This document shows, one piece after another, positions 1-5,789 of a DNA stretch of 15,035 nt. Below the pieces are notes generated by a model. That model searched no databases. It was not told the DNA's origin and saw only the letters and a program-made list of their open reading frames with translations. Source of the DNA: Nitrospirota bacterium (GTDB lineage: Bacteria > Nitrospirota_A > Leptospirillia > Leptospirillales > Leptospirillaceae); assembly GCA_021795275.1 (NCBI GenBank), contig JAJYPO010000039.1:1-15035 (forward strand), read 5' to 3'. Each line of letters begins with the position of its first letter. Within the stretch, counting starts at the first letter, position 1. The position numbers were made by a program, and so were the translations under genes.

Positions 1-671
1 ATCTCGTCGAAGAGATAGACAGTGGCCGGACGGGTCAGGGAAAAACGGAGATGCATCGTCTCTCCGTCCCGGATCACTCCTGTCTTCCCGATTCCGAAGG
101 ACCGGATCGAAAATGCGGGGTCCCCCCGGAGGCGCCTCACCGTTCCCTCGATCACGACCTGGCAGGATCGCCTCTCCCCTTCCTCCCGGCAGGATTCCCA
201 GACGACCCGGAAACGGGGGCGGAGGTCCAGGGCCCTCTTAATTTTCCGGACGACCCTTCGTCTGTCGCCAGGGTCCGGAACATGGGTGGCGTCATAGAAT
301 CCCGAAAGCGTCCTTTCGATCCCGGTGCACCGGGAGAGGCGGGCGATGGCCTCTCTCTCCGCAAAGCCCAGGACGGTTCGGTCAGATGCGGTCTTTCCCA
401 TGACCCCCTGCCCGGCCATAAGAAATTCCACCCGTCTTTTGGATGAGGAGAGGGTCAGCGACCCGCAGGGCGGAAGCACTGGGGAGGCGGGAGAAACCAT
501 CGGGGGAGCCTGATTCCTTGGCGGCCCCACCGGTCCTTTTGCCGGGGCCGGGAGGGCCTGAGGAGGGGGGCTTAGGGTCGGTCCCGGTAATTTTTGGCCG
601 GGTCCGCCATGGGTTGCGCACCCCGGAAGGAGGAGGAGTATCGGCAGAAGGAAGGAGAGGCCGGCTGGACA
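1..671 (-). CDS. Probable lipoprotein, partial, start codon not resolved (DUF4384-like C-terminal part)
   Basis: This minus-strand frame has no stop from about position 816 to the left edge, so the C-terminus lies outside the window. Near the start it shows a lipoprotein signal: basic residues KR, a hydrophobic run LSFLLPILLLL and a lipobox LPGC, whose Cys codon is at 620-618. A Pro-rich linker follows, typical of an outer-membrane lipoprotein tether. The last visible part (FGIGKTGVIRDGETMHLRF, then ATVYLFDE) resembles the beta-strand pattern of DUF4384-type lipoproteins, which is a weak family match. There is no ATG, GTG or TTG in frame before the lipobox. The nearby ATG at 672-670 is one base out of frame, and the first in-frame ATG (500-498) would lose the signal peptide. 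The gene may therefore carry a frameshift or a sequence error, or use a shifted start. The function is unknown. Confidence 0.6.
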
Positions 672-948
672 TCCTCTCTTAAATCCCGCCTCCGGGAGCC
701 TTCCGGAGCGTGGTCCTTCCCGCTCGCCCGGGGGGGGGTCCCAATACCGTGCGCCAGAGCCGATCCGGAATTTCCTGTCTGTTGGACATTTAAAAATATT
801 GGTGTATCCTTTTCATTGAAAGAGTTAAGGTGGAAAAAATTAGCAGAACAAAAAGAATTTGTCTGGCAAAGTCTTATTATTTGATTTGAAAGAATTCTTC
901 TTAAAGATCATTAAAATTTATTGATTTAAAAAAGAAATGGAGAGATCG
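672..948. promoter_or_regulatory. AT-rich divergent intergenic region
   Basis: This spacer separates the leftward lipoprotein from the rightward decapeptide-repeat gene. From about 780 to 936 it is strikingly AT-rich, while all flanking coding sequence is GC-rich, as expected of a promoter region. Visible elements are a TATTAT box (875-880, 5 of 6 to the -10 consensus but with no good -35), a TTGAAA box (886-891) with only weak -10 matches downstream, and a 10-bp palindrome AAGAATTCTT (890-899). There is also a direct repeat TTGATTT at 881-887 and 921-927, exactly 40 bp apart. A run of nine G (730-738; nine C on the lipoprotein sense strand) lies on the lipoprotein side. No single promoter can be assigned with confidence. 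Confidence 0.4.
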
Positions 949-1317
949 ATGGAACCCGGAAAGACCACCTCGACCCTGGAAAAGTTCCGCGCCTTCATGA
1001 CCGAACTGACCTACGTCCGCCCCTCCATGTCAGACCTCGACCGCTTCAAGGCCCTGACGGTCGAGATGGAGCGGTTCCGCACCTTCATGGGGGAAGTGGA
1101 AAAGTTCAAGCTTCTCCTGGCGGAAATGGACCGGTTCCGGGCCGTGTTCGCCTCCGAACAGGACCGCATGAAGAGCCTCATGGCCGAAATGGAACGTTTC
1201 CGGTCCTTCATGGAGGAGATGGAAAAGATCCGGCCCTTCATGAGCGATCTCGAAGAGTTCCAGAGCGCCCTGGAGGAGCTCGGGCGCTTCAAGGCCTTCA
1301 TGGCGGAGAAACGATAG
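949..1317 (+). CDS. Decapeptide-repeat helical protein, no recognised family
   Basis: I do not recognise this 122-residue protein. After nine N-terminal residues it consists of eleven tandem 10-residue units and a final KR. The consensus is [LM]-[ED]-[RK]-F-[RK]-x-F-M-x-[ED]; example units are LEKFRAFMTE, MERFRTFMGE, MERFRSFMEE and LGRFKAFMAE. One extra residue follows the sixth unit. Hydrophobic residues recur at unit positions 1, 4, 7 and 8 with charges between, which predicts a continuous amphipathic helix, probably a coiled coil. It has no Cys, no Trp, no signal peptide and no membrane segment, so it is probably cytoplasmic. I chose the ATG at 949 because GGAG lies 6 nt upstream (939-942). 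An in-frame ATG at 937 has no ribosome site and would add four residues. It is the only plus-strand gene and converges on the branching enzyme. It could be a scaffold, filament or granule-binding protein, but nothing here decides that. Confidence 0.75.
   Translation: MEPGKTTSTLEKFRAFMTELTYVRPSMSDLDRFKALTVEMERFRTFMGEVEKFKLLLAEMDRFRAVFASEQDRMKSLMAEMERFRSFMEEMEKIRPFMSDLEEFQSALEELGRFKAFMAEKR
976..1308 (+). repeat. Eleven tandem 30-bp coding repeats (10 residues each)
   Basis: The units start at 976, 1006, 1036, 1066, 1096 and 1126. After a 3-bp insertion they resume at 1159, 1189, 1219, 1249 and 1279. The period is clear in the protein, but the DNA units differ at many codon positions. They therefore look like an old duplication series held together by protein-level selection, not a recent slippage repeat. 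Confidence 0.85.
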
Positions 1318-1383
1318 GCCAGGCCAGGACCTGGCCCCCCCGGTTCCATGCCCTCCGTCACCGGGCCCTGTCCCCTCCTCCTG
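1318..1383. other. Convergent 3' junction with a small hairpin
   Basis: This 66-bp gap lies between the stop of the repeat gene and the stop of the branching enzyme. It holds a 6-bp stem GGCCAG (1322-1327) and CTGGCC (1331-1336) with a 3-nt loop, followed by a C run on the plus strand. There is no U-tract on either strand, so it is not a canonical intrinsic terminator, although both genes must end transcription near here. Confidence 0.4.
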
Positions 1384-2973
1384 TCAGTTGAGGGGCAGAA
1401 AGACCGAAATGTCAAGGTCCGGAAACAGTGCATCCCGGCCCCGGACCTCCTGAAAAACATCCTCCCGGAACCGGCCTGAAACCAGCATCTCCCGGAGGGC
1501 CCAGAACTGATAGAGGTGTCCTTTCAGACGGTCGACGGCATACTCCACCATGGTTTTGGTGGTCATGATGAAGGGCCAGTCGGAACTCTGGGCCAGAAGA
1601 AGCTCCCGGCCCATCTGGTTTGCGATCTCGCGCTCGCGCCCCCGGTATTTCCCGGCGTGCTCCGACAGACGGACCATCTCCCGGGCCGCCTCGAACAGGG
1701 GTGGATAGATCCAGTCGTTGGTCCCGTTCATCCAGAATTCATAATACCCGTTCTCCCCCCACGACGACGGCTCGGGATCCCCCGACGACGCCGGAATTCC
1801 CGCCCGCACAAGCTCGACCGGCGTGTGGACTTCGACCGTGTTCTGGCGGGCCACCTCCCGGAAAACCTCCTCGAGGAAGTTCACCCCCTCGAACCACCAG
1901 TGGCCGAAAAGCTCGGCATCGTAGGGACAGACCACCGTCGGAGAAATCCCTAAGGTTCCGGATAGGCCCCGGATCTGGGCGGTCCTCCGTTCCACGAAAT
2001 CCCGGGCATGTTCCCGGACGCGGTTCTGGGCCCATGCCGGATTGTAGACCTCCTTCTGGTCCGTGGGACCGGTGATCCGGTGGTATTTGAGCCCGGTCAT
2101 GCCCCGGGGACCATCGGTATGGAGATAGGGGCGAATATAGGCGTAGTCGAGGTCGTAGCCGATGTCGCGGTAGAAGTCCCGGTAGTCGAAGTCCCCGGGA
2201 TAGCCTTCCTTGGCGCTCCAGACCTGCCGTGAGGATTCGGGGTCGCGAGCGAAGGCCCAGACCCCGGCCGGGGTGACAAGCGGGGCGTAGACCCCGGCCG
2301 GAGGCCTCGGGTCGGCATAGAGGAGACCATGGGCCTCCATGAAAAAGAACCGGAGCCCCTCTTTTTTGAGGATCCGGTCGAGCCCCTCGTAATAGGCGCA
2401 CTCCGGGAGCCAGATGCCTTGGGGAGCCCGTCCGAAGACGCGGCGGAAGGTCGAGACGCCGACCCGGACCTGGGCCTCGGCCGATCCCGGAACTTCCTGG
2501 AGAAAGGGCAGGAATCCGTGGGTCGCCCCGCAGGTGATCCCCTCGAGGGACCCCGATTCCATGTGGCGGCGGAAGGCCCGGGTCAGATTTCTTCCCAGAT
2601 CCTGCCGGTAGACCCGGTCGAGGAATTCGAGATGGTCTCGGTAGAAACGCGCCACGCCATCGAACTCCGTCCCCCGGGTCCGGACCACCTCCCTCTCGGA
2701 CAGCTCCCGGAGCAGGGAGAGGCGTTTCTCGAACCGGCCCATCAGGAGGGGATCCTCCATCATGGAGACCAGGGTGGGAGAGAGTGTCATGGTGATCCGG
2801 AATCTCACCCCATCCCTGTTCAGCCGGTCGAACATGGCCAGAAGGGGAAGGTAGGTTTCGATCAGTCCCTCGAAAAACCAGTTCTCCTCAAGGAAAATCT
2901 CATGTTCCGGATGACGGACGTAGGGGAGGTGCGCGTGAAGAACAAAAACGAGATTTCCCTGATTATCGGCCAT
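1384..2973 (-). CDS. GH57 1,4-alpha-glucan branching enzyme with DUF1957-type C-terminus
   Basis: This cytoplasmic enzyme should transfer alpha-1,4-glucan segments to alpha-1,6 positions in glycogen. The 529-residue product matches the usual length of GH57 branching enzymes. Motif 1 is HAHLPY (13-18) and motif 2 is GITCGATHGFLP (145-156). Motif 3 is GIWLPECAY with the expected nucleophile Glu191, and motif 4 is CPYDAELFGHWWFEG with the expected acid/base Asp352. The C-terminal helical part carries SSDWPFIMTTKTMVEYA, characteristic of the DUF1957 region of this subfamily. I chose the ATG at 2973 because AAGGGAGG lies 6 nt upstream and motif 1 then starts close to the N-terminus. A longer reading from 3117 would add 48 residues of atypical sequence that contain hairpins. 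It follows the aldolase in the same direction after a long leader, so it may have its own control. The older label alpha-amylase would be less precise. The call is firm on family and strong on activity. Confidence 0.9.
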   Translation of the reverse strand: MADNQGNLVFVLHAHLPYVRHPEHEIFLEENWFFEGLIETYLPLLAMFDRLNRDGVRFRITMTLSPTLVSMMEDPLLMGRFEKRLSLLRELSEREVVRTRGTEFDGVARFYRDHLEFLDRVYRQDLGRNLTRAFRRHMESGSLEGITCGATHGFLPFLQEVPGSAEAQVRVGVSTFRRVFGRAPQGIWLPECAYYEGLDRILKKEGLRFFFMEAHGLLYADPRPPAGVYAPLVTPAGVWAFARDPESSRQVWSAKEGYPGDFDYRDFYRDIGYDLDYAYIRPYLHTDGPRGMTGLKYHRITGPTDQKEVYNPAWAQNRVREHARDFVERRTAQIRGLSGTLGISPTVVCPYDAELFGHWWFEGVNFLEEVFREVARQNTVEVHTPVELVRAGIPASSGDPEPSSWGENGYYEFWMNGTNDWIYPPLFEAAREMVRLSEHAGKYRGREREIANQMGRELLLAQSSDWPFIMTTKTMVEYAVDRLKGHLYQFWALREMLVSGRFREDVFQEVRGRDALFPDLDISVFLPLN

Positions 2974-3028
2974 GTCATGCCTCCCTTGGTCATCCACCCG
3001 ACGGATCCGGATCAGGCGGTTTTTCTTT

Positions 3029-3053
3029 AAAAAAGTCTGCCGGGCCGGTGACT
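3029..3053 (-). terminator. Putative intrinsic terminator or attenuator before the branching enzyme
   Basis: Read on the minus strand, AGTC pairs with GACT, and an inner CCG pairs with CGG around a GCC loop, with a small internal asymmetry. Six T follow immediately (A run at 3029-3034 on the plus strand). It lies about 55 nt upstream of the branching-enzyme start. It could stop read-through from the aldolase or act as an attenuator. Confidence 0.4.
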
Positions 3054-3064
3054 CCCCGATGAAA

Positions 3065-3097
3065 GGCTCAGCCCCCGTGGGTCTTCGTGGCTGAGCC
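3065..3097 (-). repeat. 9-bp perfect inverted repeat in the branching-enzyme leader
   Basis: GGCTCAGCC (3065-3073) and GGCTGAGCC (3089-3097) are exact reverse complements with a 15-nt loop. On the minus strand the stem is followed by TTTC only, so it is a weak terminator on its own. It lies just before the next hairpin (3053-3029), an arrangement that could form a two-stem leader structure. Confidence 0.5.
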
Positions 3098-3258
3098 CCG
3101 CCTGAATCTTTCCCCAAAATGAAAGCTGCCCCTCACACACAAGGCGGCCGGATGAGGAGGTCGCCCCCCGCCCCCGGGGCTCCCTTCCTCGATGGGATTT
3201 CTGAGGTCCTTCCTTCTCCGGGGAGCGCTGACCTTTCCGCCTTTGGGACCCTCAGCCG

Positions 3259-3289
3259 AAAAGAGGACGTTTCATATTCTCCGGTCCTC
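3259..3289 (-). terminator. Weak intrinsic terminator candidate after the aldolase
   Basis: On the minus strand GAGGAC (3289-3284) pairs with GTCCTC (3268-3263) across a 15-nt loop, followed by TTTT. It starts about 43 nt after the aldolase stop. The stem is short, so termination would be partial at best. Confidence 0.35.
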
Positions 3290-3331
3290 CCGAAACAGGC
3301 CTCCCATGGATCGGGGGCCGTTCGGGGATCA

Positions 3332-4699
3332 CTATCGGTTAACTCCGAAGTATTTTTCCAAAAGCCCCGAGGTCCCCGAGAGTCCGAGTTTCGAAAAGAG
3401 CGTGACGAAGCGTTTCTCGAGATCCTCCATGATCGGATCGAGGACGGTCTCCGGAAGGGAGGAGAGCTGCCTTTTGAAGGGACCGTAGGTCCGCTTCCGG
3501 TTCTTGTAGAAGAACTGCTCCTCCGTCTCACCCGCCTTCCGCTCCCCGGCAAACTCCTTCGTCATGAAGGCTTCCATCTCCTTTTTGAGGCCCGCCGGAA
3601 AGGCCGGGTGATCGAAGACGGCGTTCTGGAAACCGGTCGCGAGGTGGATTTCCAGAGTCTTCACCCTGGGAAAGTGGTCGAAGAGGTCCTCCGGAAGGGT
3701 CGAGGCCCCGTGCTGGACCGCCCCCCCCATGTGGTAACGGCTCCGGGCCCGCTCTCCTAAAGCCTCCAGAGTCGAAAAGTCGAGGCTCACGGGGGCGATG
3801 CGTCCATCGGGAAGCGGAACTCCCCCATGGGAGGTCCCGGTCTGGACGCTGATCTTGCTGATCGGCACATCCCGGGAATCCAGACGCGCGAGTTCATCGC
3901 CGTAGACCTCCATGAAGGCCTCGAGTTCCTCGGGAGAGGAGTTCTCCTTGCCCACCTCCCCGATCTCCCCCCCCACCGAGACCGGAAATTTCTCTTGGGC
4001 AGGGGTTATCTGCCGGATGAAATGGGTCAGAAGGGCCGTCATCTTTCCGTTTTCCCTCTGCTGGTCGCGAAGGTCCGGGGGGTCGAGGGTCACCAGGGTC
4101 GAGGCGTCGATGTCGATGTTCCGGTAGCCGGCATCGATCGATTCCTGGATGAGTTTCTTGAGGCTCTCGATTTCCCCGGCGGAATCCCGGGCGTAGTTCT
4201 TTGCGTTGAACTGGTAATGATCTCCCTGAATGAAAATCGGCCCGGTGTGGTTTTCTGCCAGGGCTCCGGCCATGACGAGGCCCGCGTATTCCATCGGACG
4301 CTGGAAGGAATACCCGATTTCGCTCTTGGCGAGCTCGAAGATGACCGGCCCTCCCTTGATGGATCGCATGGCCCGGAGAACGCGTCGCACGGTCAGAAAG
4401 GTGAGTCCCCGGATATTGATGGCCGGAACGGTGAATCCCCCGGCCTCTCCGCGGCCGATGGCCCGGTAGAGGGGTTCGATGGAGGCCAGGGTGGCCCCTG
4501 ATTTCAAAAAGGACGAACGGAGAAGGCGAAAGGACTGTCCCCGGATTCCCGCCTCCGGATGGAAGACGAGATCCTCCACTAGGGACTCAAGATAGTCCTT
4601 CCGGAGCCGGGGAAGGTCGGTCACCTCGGGCCACCCCCCGGAAAATTCGGCGACATACCGGTATTTTTTCTGCCAGTCGTTCACGGTCTCCTGGGTCAT
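3332..4699 (-). CDS. Class II (metal-dependent) ketose-bisphosphate aldolase, fructose-bisphosphate type
   Basis: The family cleaves or forms fructose 1,6-bisphosphate or tagatose 1,6-bisphosphate with a divalent metal, in glycolysis or gluconeogenesis. The protein has 455 residues. The TIM-barrel signals are FTVPAINIRG (from about 89), a catalytic Asp-His pair in IQGDHYQF (160-161), Glu245 in GGEIGEVG, metal-ligand His291 in QTGTSHGG, and His330 in GGAVQHGAS, where phosphate is bound. It is longer than most family members (about 280-360 residues): roughly 90 residues precede the barrel and a charged tail of about 80 follows it. The ATG at 4699 has AGGAGG 7 nt upstream; the ATG at 4729 has none. 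It follows the GalT-like gene after 85 nt and may share its transcript. Substrate (fructose or tagatose) cannot be fixed from sequence. In this setting it would feed triose phosphates toward hexose and glycogen. Confidence 0.85.
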   Translation of the reverse strand: MTQETVNDWQKKYRYVAEFSGGWPEVTDLPRLRKDYLESLVEDLVFHPEAGIRGQSFRLLRSSFLKSGATLASIEPLYRAIGRGEAGGFTVPAINIRGLTFLTVRRVLRAMRSIKGGPVIFELAKSEIGYSFQRPMEYAGLVMAGALAENHTGPIFIQGDHYQFNAKNYARDSAGEIESLKKLIQESIDAGYRNIDIDASTLVTLDPPDLRDQQRENGKMTALLTHFIRQITPAQEKFPVSVGGEIGEVGKENSSPEELEAFMEVYGDELARLDSRDVPISKISVQTGTSHGGVPLPDGRIAPVSLDFSTLEALGERARSRYHMGGAVQHGASTLPEDLFDHFPRVKTLEIHLATGFQNAVFDHPAFPAGLKKEMEAFMTKEFAGERKAGETEEQFFYKNRKRTYGPFKRQLSSLPETVLDPIMEDLEKRFVTLFSKLGLSGTSGLLEKYFGVNR

Positions 4700-4740
4700 G
4701 CCTGGTCCTCCTGGGGTAAGAATGGTCATATTTTGTCTTG

Positions 4741-4762
4741 CGGCCGGAAGTCCGGCCGTTTT
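4741..4762. repeat. Stem-loop between the galT-like and aldolase genes
   Basis: CGGCCGG (4741-4747) and CCGGCCG (4752-4758) form a 7-bp GC stem with a 4-nt loop. Four T follow on the plus strand only. For the minus-strand genes there is no U-tract, so it is more likely a transcript-processing or stability element than a terminator. Confidence 0.5.
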
Positions 4763-4784
4763 GCGGAACCTTTTCTCAGGGCGC

Positions 4785-5789
4785 TCAGGGAAGCGAAATC
4801 TCTCGAAGAAACTGGGCCGCCTCTTCCGGAGGGGTGGGATTGATGTAGAACCCGGTTCCCCATTCGAATCCGGCCACCTGCGTGAGCGTCGGCATGATCT
4901 CGAAATGCCAGTGGTAATAATCCTCGGACCCCTTGTCCTGGAGCGGGGCGGTATGGAGGATGAAGTTGTACGGCGGATTCATGAGGGCCTTGTTGAGACG
5001 CCTTAAAACATCGAGAAAGATCTTGGCCAGAGCCTCGTATTGGGACTTCTGGCCTTCCTGGAATGAGGCGGCGTGACGCTTCGGCAGGATCCAGACCTCG
5101 AAGGGAAAGCGGGAGGCGAAGGGAGTGATCGCCACAAACTCCTGGTTCTCCGCGACGAGCCGGGAGCCGTCCATGACCTCCTGCCGGATGATGTCGCAGA
5201 AAATGCAGCGTTCCTTCTCCTCGAAATGGGTCTTGGCCCCGACCATCTCCTCGATCACCACCGTCGGGATGACGGGAAGGGCGATAAGCTGGCTATGGCT
5301 GTGTTCGAGGGAGGCTCCGGCCGGTTCCCCGTAGTTCTTGAAAATCATGATGTACCGAAACCGGGCGTCCTTCTTGAGATCGAGAATCCGGTCACGGTAG
5401 GCCCAGAGGACATCCTCGAACTCCTTCCCAGAAAAGGTCGCCAGGGTCTTCCGGTGTTCGGGGGTTTCTATGATCACCTCGTGCGCCCCGATCCCGTTCA
5501 TCTTGTCATAGAGACCCACCCCTTCCCGGTCAAGACTCCCCTCGACCATCAGCGCAGGAAACTTGTTGGGAACGACCCGGAGGGTCCAGCCAGGAGTGTT
5601 GGGGAGGCTTCCCTGGACCCGGTAGGCCAGGACCTCGGGCGGAGTCTTGTCCTCCTGGCCCGCACAGAGGGGACAGACCTGATAGCGGTATTCGTTCTTG
5701 AAGGTCTTGTAGTCCACAGGTCGTCGGCTCCGGGCCGTGGAGATGATCACCCAGCGACCGACGATGGGATCCTTTCTGAGATCAGGCAT
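4785..5789 (-). CDS. galT: GalT-family nucleotidyltransferase (hexose-1-phosphate uridylyltransferase-like)
   Basis: GalT enzymes swap a nucleotidyl group between a sugar 1-phosphate and a nucleotide sugar through a His-NMP intermediate. The 334-residue protein begins with MPDLRKDPIVGRWVIIS, the family N-terminus. The first zinc site is C39-x-x-C42 (CPLC), His103 in GAHEVIIE and His163. The active site is H-S-H-S-Q (163-167) with nucleophile His165. A second CxxC (CIFC, 195-198) and HWHFE (293-297) lie in the C-terminal HIT-like half. The ATG at 5789 overlaps the end of the upstream GH57 gene by 8 bp (ATGCCTGA) and has AAGGAG 8 nt upstream, so translation is probably coupled. No galK, galE or galM lies nearby, so a Leloir galactose role is not supported by context. 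Work on ADP- or UDP-glucose linked to glycogen is a reasonable alternative. The family call is firm; the substrate is open. Confidence 0.85.
   Translation of the reverse strand: MPDLRKDPIVGRWVIISTARSRRPVDYKTFKNEYRYQVCPLCAGQEDKTPPEVLAYRVQGSLPNTPGWTLRVVPNKFPALMVEGSLDREGVGLYDKMNGIGAHEVIIETPEHRKTLATFSGKEFEDVLWAYRDRILDLKKDARFRYIMIFKNYGEPAGASLEHSHSQLIALPVIPTVVIEEMVGAKTHFEEKERCIFCDIIRQEVMDGSRLVAENQEFVAITPFASRFPFEVWILPKRHAASFQEGQKSQYEALAKIFLDVLRRLNKALMNPPYNFILHTAPLQDKGSEDYYHWHFEIMPTLTQVAGFEWGTGFYINPTPPEEAAQFLREISLP

Larger units (their letters stand above)
2974..3331 (-). other. Long leader between aldolase and branching enzyme
   Basis: This stretch of about 358 bp has no convincing gene. Open frames across it are mirrors or extensions of neighbouring frames and lack ribosome sites. 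In minus-strand order it holds a weak terminator-like hairpin after the aldolase (3289-3259), a 9-bp perfect stem-loop (3097-3065), a second terminator-like hairpin with six T (3053-3029), and the strong ribosome site of the branching enzyme. It may combine the end of the upstream transcript with a leader or attenuator of the branching enzyme. I saw no clear promoter. Confidence 0.45.

Noticed and set aside
382..672. Minus-strand frame starting at the ATG at 672
   Set aside because: It is Pro/Ser-rich without pattern and stops at 382, while the neighbouring frame carries a lipobox and stays open to the edge. I kept its ATG only as a possible start for that frame.
864..880. Possible sigma54 promoter at TGGCAAAG
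   Set aside because: The GG element is not followed by a GC element at the required distance.
594..884. Plus-strand frame of 96 codons reaching into the AT-rich island
   Set aside because: It overlaps the lipoprotein signal region on the other strand, crosses the likely promoter region, and its residues look like translated noncoding sequence.
1322..1340. Hairpin after the repeat gene as a terminator
   Set aside because: The stem is only 6 bp and is followed by C residues and not T on the plus strand; no U-tract is present on the minus strand either.
2329..3030. Open frame of 233 codons on the plus strand
   Set aside because: It is antisense to the branching enzyme, rich in Gly/Pro/Glu with no domain, and fully explained by the codon pattern of the sense gene.
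2974..3117. N-terminal extension of 48 codons on the branching enzyme
   Set aside because: It contains the inverted repeats and has no ribosome site at its ATG. The ATG at 2973 has a strong ribosome site and gives the normal family length.
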